64,000 nucleotides of DNA from Saxidomus purpurata (lineage: Eukaryota > Mollusca > Bivalvia > Venerida > Veneridae), in the NCBI GenBank assembly GCA_022818135.1, contig JAFMSR010000007.1, forward strand, positions 12,332,007 through 12,396,006. Direction: 5' to 3'. The notes beneath the pieces are model-generated. The model was not told the origin of the DNA and did not search any database. It saw nothing but the letters and a program-made list of their open reading frames with translations. Within the stretch, counting starts at the first letter, position 1. The number at the start of each line of letters is the position of its first letter. The translations under genes and the position numbers were made by a program. This document shows, piece after piece, positions 1-12,000 of the stretch.

Positions 1-434
1 CATAACCTAGTGGACCTATACCAAGATTGTTCAAATTATGACCCCCGGGTCAAAATTGACCACATCCGGGGGTCACTTGTTTTTACATAGGCTTATGTAG
101 GAAAACTTTAAAAATCTTCTCTTAAACTACAAAGTCTAGAGCTTAGATATCTAGCATGTGGAATAACCTAGTGGACCTCTACCAAGATTGTTAAAATAAC
201 AATAATTTTAAAAGTTTTTCCTATTTGTTGCCAAAGCAACCAGACTTCTGCATAGAACAGAACTTTTTGAACAATGTTGATAGAATTTCATGCAAGCAAC
301 ATTGCTGCAAAGTTTCATCAAGATTGGCCCAGTGGTTTCAGAGAAGATGTCGTTCGAAGGAAGACGTACGACGGACGCTGGACGGTGAGCGGTCCTAATA
401 GGTCACTCTGGCACTTCGTGCCAGGTAAGCTAAA
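1..434. repeat. Dispersed ~170-bp monomer repeat, near-identical to 28240-28670
   Basis: Contains phrases such as CATCCGGGGGTCACTTG and ATAACCTAGTGGACCT in tandem. It ends with a GACGGACGCTGGACGGTGAG block and CACTCTGGCACTTCGTG. The same ending occurs at 6330-6390, so this is the terminus of a common non-autonomous element. No coding potential. Its unit 2 counterpart is 28240-28670, preceded there by another monomer from about 28130. Confidence 0.8.
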
Positions 435-1403
435 CAAGAGCTGTCAATAGGACAGCGTGCTCTACTTTTTTAGTGCTTGCCAATAAAACAAAACTTTGAC
501 AGTTAAGGGCACACAAGACTTTAACTACTTTAACCAGGAATTTCTAAGTACAAATCAAGAAACATTTTCACAGAGTTATCTTCTGTTGCTTACAGACAGG
601 ATTGTGAACAAGGGTGCAAAGTTTCAAAGCAATTTCTCAATGGACTTTGAAAATATTTGGGGTGGCACGCCAACTTAAACATAAATTCTAAGTCCAAAAG
701 GGGGCATAATTATGTCACAATGCTTGATAGAGTTACCTCCTATTGTGTAGAGATTTGGGACATGATGGTGAACAAGTATGCAAAGTTTCAAAGCCATATG
801 TCAATGCACTTTGAAAATATTTGAGGTGGTACGAAAAATTTTACATAAATTCTAAGCTGAAAAAGGGGCATAATTCTGTCAAAATGCTTGATAGAGTTAC
901 CTCCTCTTGTGTAGAGATTGGGGACATGATGGTGAACAAGTATGCAAAGTTTCAAGGCCATATGTCAATGCACTTTGAAAATATTTGAGGTGGTACGCAA
1001 ACTTTAACATAAATTTTAAGTTGAAAAAGGGGCATAATTCTGTCAAAATGCTTGACAGAGTTACCTCCTCTTGTGTAGAGATTGGGGACATGATGGTGAA
1101 CAAGTATGCAAAGTTTCAAGGCCATATGTCAATGCACTTTGAAAATATTTGAGGTGGTACGCAAACTTTAACATAAATTCTAAGTCGAAAAAGGGGCATA
1201 ATTCTGTCAAAATGGTTGATAGAGTTACCTCCTCTTGTGTACAGGTTGGGGCCATGATGGTGAACAAGGGTGCAAAGTTTCAAAGCAATATCTCAATGGA
1301 CTTTGAAAATATTTTGGGTGGTACGCAAACTTTAACATAAGTGGTTACGCCGACGCCGACGCTCGGGTGACTAGGATAGCTCTCCTTATTCTTCGAATAG
1401 TCG
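435..1403. mobile_element. Non-autonomous element with four ~164-bp internal monomers and a 7-bp TSD
   Basis: Flanked by AGCTAAA at 428-434 and 1404-1410. The paralogous position in unit 2 (around 28665) lacks the insertion. The left end, ACAAGAGCTGTC, is shared with elements at 26331 and 32932. The interior from ~600 to 1340 is a tandem of about four ~164-bp monomers containing GGGGCATAATTCTGTCAAAA. The short ORFs inside are by-products of the repeat. Confidence 0.7.
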
Positions 1404-1528
1404 AGCTAAAAACTAAAGAAACATTGTACATGTACTACTAAACAGATAATGTACAGCATGACCGGGACTTAAAAGCTAATATCATACCGAATGAGCTATA
1501 CGGTCACATACACAATTTTCCCAGTTGT

Positions 1529-2337
1529 TTACAAGTCCGTGCCGTGACATATATAATTTGTAATAAAATTGTTGTAAAACCTATACCGGCTTACATACCA
1601 TTTCCTTCCAGCGTTATAAAAACTCATGAGCATGTCTCCGTAATCAGCCCCGCCCGTCGTCATATTATAGTGCTTATCTCTCTCATATCGATCTGTAATG
1701 GCTGTGGACAAACACCGAACGGGCTTCTTGCGGCCAACACTCTTGTGAGCCATTAGCAGGATCTGACCTTGTCGAGCGTAGACAGACTCACCAGGTGCTG
1801 GATTTGCCGCTTTCATGATGCATGTCATAGGTCTGTTGCTCCGCATGGTACCTGCATTAAATTGTTTTTGTTAATTCATTTGGTAGAACTATTCCCTGCT
1901 GCATCACTACTAAATGTTACTGTTGTGTAAGTTGCAGTAATTATAACAATAAAAACGAAGCGCAGAAAGTATCAGGATAATTTTACTTCACATAGAATGA
2001 AATGTATTTTACGACTCGCGCCTGTTATATAAGTACGAAGGGGAACAAGCCTTCTTGCTAAATCCAGGCTACAGAAGAAACTGTCGACAATGACGTGATA
2101 ACCTTTCCCCTACAGCTGGCATGGTTTTAGTGATGTATTGACGACGGCAGTTCCCTGCAAGCCTGCAATGGCTGGTTCGAAAGTTCGGCCAAGGTACGAA
2201 TTCATCCGTAAAATGTAACCTGTACAAAAATGTAATTGCGATGGGTCTTTAAAATGAAAAATGAAAAATGCAGATTGTTCATTCTTGTAATGAAATATTA
2301 AAATAGAAAAATAAATCCTTATTTAGTAAATCAACTA

Positions 2338-2379
<42 letters not shown>

Positions 2380-2560
2380 TAATAATTCGATATATTTTAC
2401 GAAAAGTATTACTAAATGGTTCAACAGTCGCACTTTCTGCTAGGACCCAGCATTTCGCCCCAAGTTTGCGGTCTTTGATGTTATATACTGCAACATCGCC
2501 GTGCGGTCGCGTGTTTCAACTAATAGGGTCTCATCGACACTCGCTCTGTTATTTCCTCAA
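1529..2560 (-). pseudogene. piggyBac-like transposase relic (unit 1)
   Basis: On the minus strand, 1529-1846 reads RKKPVRCLSTAITD, then MTTGGADYGDMLMSFYNAGRKWY, matching the piggyBac K-[RK]-x-V-x-x-L-S-T and Y-N-x-x-M-G-G-V-D-x-x-D motifs followed by the R-K-x-x-K-W-[YW] block. Further along the minus strand (about 2435-2543), fragments VDETLLVETR and TAMLQYITSKTANLGRN match the D-E-[ST] and Q-Y-[ML]-P-x-K-P region. Frames are broken, a (TAA)n microsatellite sits inside, and about five residues after DRYER are deleted relative to the copy at 28790. Inactive. Confidence 0.7.
2337..2387. repeat. (AAT)n microsatellite
   Basis: About 16 AAT units inside the piggyBac relic. A shorter tract is present at the equivalent place in unit 2 (29612-29645), so it predates the duplication and has changed length. 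Confidence 0.9.
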
Positions 2561-2599
2561 ATGCGGTGTTGATGAAGTGTCGCCTCACAGCATTGATCA

Positions 2600-3257
2600 T
2601 CCAGCTTTTTTTATTTGATTGGACTATATAGCTTTATCTTTTAGGTTAAGTATTAATACTTAATATTATATTATTAATTTTATGATTTGATGTGATTTAA
2701 TTTGACATCAGTTGTAAGGAGTATCTCTTCTTTATCAGAAATTATTTACAAAGATAAGTAAGTATTGTAGTACAGTAAACACCACTTGTAACGATATAAC
2801 GCTTGTAACGATACTGTGGTAACGTTGCAGCTTCGACTCGGGCCTTCTACATTTCATATACTTTAAGTCCGGATGTTACGATATCGCATGTAGCGATATT
2901 TCGGATGTAACGATGCGTTTCTAACGTCCCGAAGGTTAATGAGATTATAGTCTGCCAGAAAGTGTGAAGGAAAGACAATGGCATGTATATCATTAGAGTG
3001 ATAGACAAATCTGAAACAAATCTCAGCAGACATGACCCACTGTGTAAAACCTGACGCTATTTCATTGGAAATCCAGCCAATGGTTGCTTAGAAATAGCAT
3101 GGGAAATTATACATCTGACATAAACTGTAACAAACACATCAGATTAGAATTAACCGCTGCGGGGAGTTTGGGACTGTAACAGAAACAAATATGGCTTAAA
3201 AACATAACTACTTCTTTTAACTGCCAACTATCGATAGACTATCATAATAGTAGTTCC
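2600..3257. other. No gene; MITE fragments
   Basis: About 2630-2730 resembles the end of the MITE family seen at 22820 and 43739 (TTTAGGTTAAGT, TTGACATCAGTTGTAAGG). About 2773-2930 begins TACAGTAAACACC and repeats GTAACGATA, resembling one end of a pogo/Tigger-type element. Nothing else is recognised. Confidence 0.45.
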
Positions 3258-3412
3258 AACTAGAGCTATCACTGAAGTTGTTCAATACCCCCATACATAC
3301 CTAAGATCTCGTCCCTTTGGCAGGCCGAAGATGGAATGTTTTTCCAACCTTTCCTTGTAATAGTTCATGTTAAAGATGTTATTCACGGAGATAATCAATT
3401 TTGTGCGCATGT

Positions 3413-3488
3413 GTGCTTCGATAGTTCAGTGGTTAGGGCGTTCGTCTCTTGAATGGGAGGCTTCGGATTCGAATCCCAGCTCAAGCAC
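3413..3488 (+). repeat. tRNA-like sequence (SINE-type head), probably not a functional tRNA
   Basis: 76 bases. The acceptor-like ends GTGCTTC and CAAGCAC nearly pair, the A-box-like sequence is TAGTTCAGTGGTTAGGGCG and the B-box-like sequence GGATTCGAATCC. The anticodon stem and T stem contain mismatches, and the segment sits inside a TIR element, so a tRNA-derived retroposon relic is more likely than a gene. Confidence 0.5.
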
Positions 3489-3855
3489 GAAGTGTGTCCT
3501 GAGGCAAAGACACTGATGCCATCTAGATTGTGTGTTTAATAAACTTAATACCAATTTTACCCCAATGTCATGATTTATACAAACAATGCAAACATGATAG
3601 AGGCCATAACTAGAAAATGTTAAACGTAATTCCTTTAGTTATAGACTTCGCAGTTTTTCTATAAGAAGATTTGAAAAAGGTTTTCTTTTTCAATCTATGT
3701 AAAACAAGTGACACATGTACATCTGTCAGGACCAGTGAGTTTAAAACCAGAGACATGACTTATATAAACCTCATACGACCATACCAAATATCTAAGCTCT
3801 TGGCTTTTTATACCCCCAAAACGAAGTTTGGGGGGTATATAGGAGTCACCCGGTG

Positions 3856-3892
3856 GTTGTCGGTCGGGCGGTCGGTCGGTCGGTCGGTCAGG
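3856..3892. repeat. (GGTC)n tetranucleotide tract
   Basis: Runs of GGTCGGTC with one interruption, at the junction between hairpin and monomer array of the enclosing element. Confidence 0.8.
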
Positions 3893-4886
3893 TGGTCTGT
3901 TGCATTTTCCTTGTCCGGAGCATAACTTGAAAAGTACTAGTTGGAGCTCAATACAACTTCATACAATGGTCAGGCACATTGAGAAGAAGTGCAGTGCACA
4001 AGAACAATAACTCCATCGTGACTCATTACAGAGTTATTGCCCTTTGTTACTTTTCCTTGTCCGGAGCATAACTTGAAAACTACTGGTGGGAATTCAATGC
4101 AACTTCAAACAATGGTCTAGCAAAATAAGAGGAAGTGCAGTGTACAAGAACCATAACTTTATTTTGAGTAATTACAGAGTTATTGGCTTTTGTTACTTTT
4201 CCTTGTCCGGAGCATAACTTGAAAACTACAAGTTGGAATTCAATACAACATCACACAATTGTTAAGTACATTGTGAGGAAGTGCAGTGCATAGGAACCAT
4301 AACTCTTTCTTGACTCATTACAGAGTTATTGCCCTTTGTTACTTTTCCTTGTCTGGAGCATTACTTGAAAACTACTAATTTGAATTCAATACAACTTCAT
4401 ACAATGGTCTAAGACAATGAGAGGAAGTGCAGTGTACAAGAACCATAACTCTATCTTGAGTAATTACAGAGTTATTGCCCTTTGTTACTTTTCCTTGTCC
4501 GGAGCATAACTTGAAAACTACCGGTTGGAATTCAATACAAATTTATACAATGGTCAAGTACATTGAGAGGAAGTGCAGTGCACAGGAACCATAACTCTTT
4601 CTTGACTCATTACAGAATTATTGCACTTTGTTACTTTTCCTTGTCCGGAGCATAACTTGAAAACTACTGATTGGAATGCAATACAACTTCATACAATGGT
4701 TCAGCACAATGAGAGGAAGTGCAGTGTACAAGAACCATAACTCTATCTTGAGTAATTACAGAGTTATTTCCAAGAACAATATCTCTATTTTAGTTTTTTT
4801 TGCAAGGTATTCTGTTACTACGAACTTCCTCAGTTTATAAAGCAGTCTTTTGGGGGTATTAATCACATTTAGTGATAGCTCTAGTT

Positions 4887-5238
4887 TCTTTTGACATTAA
4901 ACATCTTCAATTTTCATTTTCTTACAAGTTCTGGTTGCGACATTGTTAAGTCATTATAAACTATAAAGAAAATAAAGACTCCTCTAAACTATGATGTTTG
5001 GTAAAACTCTATCAAGACATAAATGAGAAGAGGTACCTTGTCTGCTGCCCTTTCTCCAAACTGATGAGTGCTGTTACTAAGGAGACAACATTGTGTATTC
5101 ACCACAAAGAAAAACTATCAGCTGATGTAAAAGGGACCGATAGCAAGTGTGAACACAAATGACATGGAATATATAATTTGCAACAAATTACATGTATTTG
5201 AATGCGTTGTTTTCCACTGAACTTTATTCAACTTGATG

Positions 5239-5298
<60 letters not shown>

Positions 5299-5499
5299 AT
5301 GAATGAGTGCTGAAACTTAATTTCGACACTCGTAAGCTTACTTTAAGTGAAGATTTATCTATCATGAGCAAGTTACTTTAGTTCGAACCAAAGCAACCAA
5401 GACCATTGATTACAGTAAGTTTGGAATGTACATCCTTTGAAGTTTGCAAGCTATCTAGGTAATTGTGAATTCTGTCTTTTTCTTTCTACTTGCACTTTT
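4887..5499. other. No gene; contains an (AT)n tract
   Basis: Intergenic AT-rich DNA with no recognised coding sequence. An (AT)n run of about 53 bases spans 5242-5294. Confidence 0.7.
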
Positions 5500-6393
5500 A
5501 GCTCGTAGGTGAGCCATTAGGATTACTGGTTGTACGCAGTCTGTCGTCCGTTCACAATTGTTTGTAAACACTCTCGGTCAAGCTCGAAACTTGGTCACGT
5601 TGGCTCAAAAACTAGGTCAACAGGTCAACTAATATAAAACCCTTGTGAACACTCTAGAAGCTACGTTTGACTCGAAGTATCCTAAAAATTTGTCAGAATG
5701 TTTGTATTTATGACCCCTAGACCAAGTTTGAAACTGGGATACGAGGTAACCTCGTCAAATAGTAGAAACGTATGTGAACATTCTAGAGACCACAAGTGAC
5801 CTCCAATAAAGAAAATTCGTCAGAACATTCTATGCCGAGTTTGAAACTCGGTCACGTGCAGTTTAAATCTAGGTCAAATACTAGAAAAATTCGTGACCAC
5901 TCAAAGGCCACATTTGGCCCAGATCCTGAAATCCTGAAAATGGTAAGTATGTTTGTATTTAAGATCTTTTGACCAAGTTCTGTGTCACGTGGGGTCAATC
6001 ACTAGGTCGCGGGGTCAAATAAAAGAAAACCATTTGAACATTCTAGAGGTCAAATTTGTCCTACAATCATGAAAATTTGTATGAATGTTTGTCTCGATGA
6101 TTTCTGTGCCGAGCTTGAAACTGCATCACACTGGGTCAAACAAACTAGGTCACTCTGCCAAACGATACAAAATTTTCATACCAAATGATCTTGAGAATTA
6201 GTCAGAATGATTGCTTTGGTGAACTTTGAGGAACATCCCTGCCAAGTTTCAGCATCATTGGCCTAGTGGTTTCAGAGGAGGTGTAGTTTGAAGTAAAATG
6301 TTAACGGACGTACGACGTACAACGCACGACGTACGACGGACGCCGGACGGTGAGCGATCCTAATAGCTCACTCTGGCACTTTGTGACAGGTGA
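5500..6393. mobile_element. Non-autonomous TIR element made of ~150-bp GTCA-rich monomers
   Basis: The left end, TTTAGCTC...GTGAGCCATTAGGAT, is an inverted match to the right end ATCCTAATAGCTCACTC...GTGAGCTAAA. The interior is a degenerate tandem with recurring GGTCAAA and CTAGGTCA phrases and ends in an ACGTACGACGGACGCC tract like that at 360 and 28610. Related monomers continue at 6394-6720, suggesting insertion into, or next to, another copy. Confidence 0.6.
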
Positions 6394-7005
6394 GCTAAAC
6401 TTTTGAGGCCACATTTGACACCCAGTCATCTTGAAAATTGGTCAGAATGCTTTTTATGATGACCTTGAAGTCAAGATCCAAATCAGGTTAAAGGTTGTCA
6501 AAAATTAGGTCACCGTGTACAATGATCTTGACTGTTTGACCTACTTCTTGGTTTTGAAGCTACAATAATTAAAGTTCGACTGTGCAGATTGCAAACAGAT
6601 TACAAATTGTCATCGGTTGACTTTTTCATGACCATTTGACCTACCTCTTGTGTTGTAGAGCATTGGTTACTCATGTGAGCGATAAAATTATGGCCATCAT
6701 GGCCCTCTTGTTTATCTGTTTTAAAAAAATGTACTTTCTTTCATATAAAATCAGACCCTCAACCACCATTACTCATCCTATGAGAATGTTGACAGTTTCG
6801 TATTTCTTACCGACTAGTACTAGTAATTCCTAGGAACGATGGTTGTGTAAACTGTCCGCATGTAAATTACCGATGACATTACATGTAAATTAAACAACTT
6901 TATTTGTTTTCTTACAGTTCTTTTAAACCCGTTTTGCGTTTGTTATAGTGACTTTACCTGCTTCATACAAGAAATAAATGTAATCAAAGCGCTGTTAGCG
7001 CTGGA
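6394..7005. repeat. Further GTCA-rich repeat remnant, then nothing recognised
   Basis: 6394-6720 continues the same monomer type and ends with the common terminal phrase GCGATAAAATTATGGCCATC, comparable to 17960-17985. From 6720 to 7005 no gene or repeat is recognised. Confidence 0.5.
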
Positions 7006-8479
7006 GGCCTGGGGTTACAGATTGCTTTGTGGAAATAAGGTTTGCATCATCTTTGTCGATTTCTGGTACTGCTGTAGAATTTTACTATGACAAACACCTT
7101 AAACTGGAAACAACTCCGAAAAATCAAATACACATTGCTTCCAGTGTCTTCGTTTAATTCAAACCGAAAGTCGAACAACAAAGATGAACGCCAATTAGTA
7201 TATTAAAACTGACCAATAGAAACAAGTCTCACAAATCAGATATTTTGTTTTTATTCACCAATATTATAAATTAACACAAAGTACTCAATGACATGGAATT
7301 GAACACTATGAATAAATCGGCCTTGCTTCTTCTATTTAAAAGTATACATTGCTACATTTTCTTGTTCAGAATTTCAGTCATAGCCAGTGAGTGGATTTTG
7401 TTCTTACAAAATACAAATAGGGACGATATTGAGAGGAAATAGAAGTGTTATTTACATTTCTTCAAAGCACAATAATTACTTCTACACAAGTTCACATCTG
7501 TATGATAACAAATCACGTCCGTATTTACATAATTATTATGATGTTATCATTTATCTAGCATTCCTTTCTTACTAGAGTCCTTTCTTCCATTTCCACATCC
7601 CTATCCGCTTTCTAGCTTTTTTAAAAGCTAACGTTGTGATGTCTTTATGGACAACTGCATGAAAATAAGCTAGCAATGGCAGTGTCAAAGTGGGCTTCAA
7701 AAAACAGATGAGCAGATACAAATAAATTTATGTCAGTAGATGATTAATGGCTGCACTATTTACCGATTGTTAACAGTGCTCAGCAACGGCATATAAATAC
7801 AACCTTCACCTGCTTATAAAGATTACAAGGCATAACAGTATATGTAAGTGCATCAAAATAATGTAAAGAAATGTTACTTATTTGATACGGGCAGTGCTAT
7901 TTACCAACTTGTTGCAGTGCTTAACAACGACATAACGCGAGTCCTTTAAAAACTATGTCACATGACTTCTCTGTCGGTAATGTACGTAAATTCTATCTTT
8001 TATAAAAAGAAATTTAGTTATGGTGAATATATGTGTAATCGTTCAGAAACGAGAAGGTTTGCAATGAAATAATATAAATTTGAAAATGAAACTACAAATT
8101 CTTATATCGAGCTCCTTAATTACGTTCCGTAAATATCCCTACTTTTCCGTGATCTGCATATTATTATCTTCCGTAATCAGCGCATGTTGACATTAACAGC
8201 GCATTAATTTCAAAAACAAGAGTCCGTGAAAAAAACTGTGTAATCAAGTCCGTAAGCTATGGACTTTTCTGCAATCGTTTGAAGATGTCTATACTGTTTT
8301 ATTTGTAACATGATCTTGTCGTATGCTACATTCAAACAACAGCTTGATGTGGTCTATCTTGCACTACTTTCTCGTAGCGCATTTTTTCAGTTGTTATTCG
8401 CACGTTTCACAGTTAAATTGTCTACGGTTTTTGAAATGAGGTATGTTAACTATGGCCTTAGGGCTTACAGCCCCAGGCC
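7006..8479. mobile_element. TIR element (GGCCTGGGG termini), copy 1
   Basis: Starts GGCCTGGGG and ends CCCCAGGCC, with a palindrome AGCGCTGTTAGCGCT just outside the left terminus that is also present at the related element 52396-53382. The two copies share the right-hand ~450 bp, including phrases such as TATATCGAGCTCC (unit 1 CTTATATCGAGCTCC) and GCACTACTTTC. No transposase is visible. Confidence 0.6.
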
Positions 8480-10019
8480 AAAAATGATATTTATTTTTGA
8501 GTGTCAGTCACCGAAAATGGTTAGCAATTGCGGATGACCTATTTAATGTCTGCGGTGCAAAATAAGTCTCGAGAGCGATTAATCTAAGTTCAGAATAAAA
8601 AAGTGAATGAAGTATTGTCGTGCACTTCAAACTCCTCTACCGGATGTGTTCTGTGCTAGGTGGAAGATATCGAAATAATTAAACTATATTATATTTTACC
8701 TTAAAAGATAGGTTAACAATTTTACATGTCTGTTTTAATATATAATAAACACGAGGATTTCATTCTAGATGGAAATAAACCCAATTAAAAACGGTAAATG
8801 AAATTTACACTTTCTGCATATATTTAAAATGTTACAATATCTATACTACTACAGTTATTTATAATATCTAATTACAAAACATTTAATGCAGTTGTTAAAT
8901 TTTCAACATTCAATATGTCATATATGACATACAATACAAAGCAAGTGTACATGTACAATATTTAGATATAATTTTAGGATTTTAGCAGAAAGCTACATAT
9001 TTACACATTACTTAAAAACGCTTTGAATGTACCACATAATAGAAGTATGCATTTTGTTTATCCACCCGTCATGGTGCACGCACCATAATCTGGATATATG
9101 TTAAGTGTGACTACAGGCCTTGCACGTTGAGGTAAGTTTAACTGTCAAGTTTTCAATTTACATATTGTTTAAACATGAAATAATATACGAAGAAAAACAT
9201 ATTGCAGATATAAGGACATATAATTACATGCAAATATAGTTCTCATGACCTAGAGATTGAGTGTGAGTGAAACTAAAATCACTTACAGTATATCGTTAAT
9301 TTTCAATGTGAAAAATCATATTGAATAGCTCTTATATGCTTTTCTCTTCAGATCCGAACAGGGTTTGTTTTTTTTTCAGAAGAGTGAAGAAGAACGGTTT
9401 TAGTTTGCTTTCATTATGTAACGATAACAATCATATTTTAATTTGAATACATTGTACATTGTACTTGTATGTCCTTAAAGTTATATTACCCTTCAAAATG
9501 GCTATATTAAGTTATGATCAAGAATGATGCTGAAAACACAGTAGATGCTTTACAATCATGTAAGAAGTGAGTTTAACCAAGTTATTCTTCTTATTGACAG
9601 ATACAAATTTAGATAAACATAACCGAAAGGGTGGGTTTTTTGTTTTTGAGTAGGATAGTCAAAAAAGATTTGTACAGATTTCATGTAAATTCAAGGTGAA
9701 TGAAACTATTATTCAGATCCATATTTTTTGGTTATAACTGTGGCAATGTTCATTATTCTAGGAGTAAAAATCATTGATTAATGTTCTGTCTAAAATAATG
9801 ATGGTCACTTTGCACGGTAATATCACTTTAAATACGATGTGTAGTGAAGTTTGTTGCAACGTTTCTTTTATATGTTTTAGTAGCATAACTTAGCGCGTTT
9901 CTCGTGTAAATTGTTTATTTCTTTTATAAATATTGAAAATACGACAGCAGCAATTTAAGCATATCAAGAAGTGTTTTAATTAAAACACCCACATGTCTCC
10001 ACAATGCCCCATTTCTTCC
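8480..10019. other. AT-rich intergenic stretch, nothing recognised
   Basis: No coding exon, RNA or clear element. It has no counterpart in unit 2, where the homologous flanks are separated by only about 150 bases (29800-29950). Either unit 1 gained 2560-10019 or unit 2 lost it. Confidence 0.6.
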
Positions 10020-10850
10020 GAAAGGAAAAGCTCACTGTGATAGGACCGCATCTCACATAAATTCAAGTGACCCATAATATGCACAACTACACTTCCTAAT
10101 GATGTCTTACATCATGTCTGATGAAAATCTAACAAGGGGTTTGGGAGATGATTTTCTATGTACAGTTTACACAACCATCCTTCATACTGATGCTTCTCGC
10201 CAAGTTTGATAAAAATCAAACATTGAGTTTTGTAGATGAAGAGAGGAATTTTTTTTCTTCATATTTCAGGCCCCTGTTACCATGGCCTAGACATTTAACC
10301 ATCTGACCCTATATTACAGTACACCTTACAAGACTTGATTCTGACGCTTCATATCAAATTGATTTAAAAAGCAAACAAGGGCGTTTGGAGATAAAGAACC
10401 AACACGATTGTTCAAATTTCAGGCCACTGTGGCCTTGACCTTTGGCTTTATGAGTACAAATAATACTGATGCTTCCCATCAGGTTTGATGAAAATCTAAC
10501 AAGGGGCTTGGAGATGAAGAGAACGAACATGCTTTGCAGTTTGCCCCTGTGACCCTGTATTTTGACTATATGATCCCAAATTACAATACGCACATACGCT
10601 TCGTACTAAAACTTTCTAGCAATTATGATGCAAATCCAACAATGGATTTCTGAGATGAACAACAGACGAGAATGTTCCATTTAAAGCTCCCGTTACCTTG
10701 TCCTTTTATTTAACCATATGACCCTAACTTGTAATATACACGTCTAAACTTCATAGTACGCTTCCCTGAAAGTTTGATAAAAATCCAGTAAGGGGTTTGG
10801 GTATGAAGAGTGCACCGAAAAGTGGACATAGGAACTCACAGACGTCAAGG
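10020..10850. repeat. ~150-bp degenerate monomers, shared with 29940-30770
   Basis: Recurring phrases such as GACCTTGACCTTTGGCT and GTTTGATGAAAATC-like runs, with AAGGGGTTTGGAGATGAAGAG variants. The whole block is collinear with 29940-30770 in unit 2. Confidence 0.65.
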
Positions 10851-11877
10851 GGAAAACAATATGCCCCCACTTCACCAGTATCGCTTCCAAATTGTCAGCA
10901 AAACAATAAAGTCCTATTTAATTTCTACCTTTACTCACTTAACCTTGTCAAAGATAACCTTTTTTCTGTGTAGTTCATAAGACATATGCTATTGATTCAT
11001 CTCGCTTATCGTTTTTAAATCAAACTGCCCGTATTGCAGTGTATAAGTTTTGGTATAAAGCTTAAAAGAAAAGTGTTAAAGAATTTTTAAGAAGGGGTGT
11101 GAGGAATAGAAGAGTGTGTTCATACTAAATTTGTAAGTTGATTTGTTTTCGATCAAAAATAATGAAACACTCACTTTTAATTGCTAAGGCATGAATTAAA
11201 CATTTCGTTATTCAAATAATAAACATATTGTACTTCTTTTACTACCATTACATGTACCACCACTACTATTGATAATTTATATTCGTTGTTTATATTTGTA
11301 CATGTATAAGGTTTTTGTTAAAAACTTTCACTGAAATAGTGTTAAAGTTTGTAATAATCTTATATGGGAAGGGCCGATTACTAATGTTGAAAGAACGTGT
11401 GGCCCGACCCACTTGCTGTTGTTTTGCTGTACATATACATGTATATTCCTGCTGAATGTACATGTACATCTTTCCCAGCAATAAGATATATTTTAAAGTA
11501 CTACTAAGAATTAATCTGATGGAAATCAAAAAATATTTCAATGATAATAATAAAGCTGCAAATAATGACTCAACCGATGAGGTAATGCAATAGACAAAAT
11601 TTGTTAAAATTTACTAAAAATAAATTCCCAAAAGTTTGATTTCAAATTTTTGAACGTGTGTAATTGCTGACTTGAAATAAATAATTTCACTTTCACGAGC
11701 GTCTGTGTAAATGTAGAACATGATGTTTTACAATGTATATGTAAACTACAAGTATAAATCTCTTTTATAAAAAGGTAAATCACATTCAGTAATAAAAGTG
11801 AAATAGTTACATGTACATTTGTATTTTACTTTTTGAAAGCATATCACATCATCTTAACAGATTCATTGTTATGAGCA
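10851..11877. other. 5' flank of tyrosinase 1, conserved with unit 2
   Basis: Collinear with about 30770-31804. Shared blocks include GGGAAGGGCCGATTAC (11367 and 31199), TTGCTGTTGTTTTG and AAAGCATATCACATCAT. This is the best candidate region for regulatory elements common to both genes, but no specific site is identified beyond TATA-like motifs. Confidence 0.55.
11753..11760 (+). promoter_or_regulatory. Possible TATA box of tyrosinase 1
   Basis: TATAAATC lies about 120 bases before the ATG, in a stretch conserved with unit 2 (shared AAAGCATATCACATCAT just upstream of the start codons). Weak in an AT-rich region; the support is only conserved position between the paralogues. Confidence 0.3.
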
Positions 11878-12000
11878 ATGAGGAAACTTGCGATACTGAG
11901 TCTACTGCCGCTGCTGTGTAACTGTCAGTTTCAGAACATATCTATTCAGTTACCACCTGAAGCTATTCAAGACATTGAAGAATGCGAGGAAAATGCTAAG
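11878..12000 (+). CDS. Tyrosinase 1 exon 1: signal peptide and mature N-terminus
   Basis: Encodes residues 1-41, starting MRKLAILSLLPLLCNCQ, a typical short secretory signal. It ends phase 0 at AAG before GTGTGT. An ATG five bases upstream is out of frame. This start is supported by the paralogous exon at 31805, which has the same length and ends at the same codon. Confidence 0.9.

Larger units (their letters stand above)
3260..4884. mobile_element. TIR element with tRNA-like left part and ~146-bp tandem monomers
   Basis: Termini are inverted repeats of 33 bp: CTAGAGCTATCACT at both ends (14 bp perfect) followed, after a divergent 10 bp, by AATACCCCC on each side. Inside are a tRNA-like segment (3413-3488), a short hairpin at 3810-3838 (TACCCCCAAA with TTTGGGGGGTA), a GGTC-rich tract, and six ~146-bp monomers starting TTCCTTGTCCGGAGCATAAC between 3907 and about 4770. 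No ORF of note. It lies in a part of unit 1 that has no counterpart in unit 2. Confidence 0.75.

Noticed and set aside
3413..3488. Functional tRNA gene
   Set aside because: Length and boxes fit, but the T stem and anticodon stem have mismatches, and the segment lies in a transposable element.
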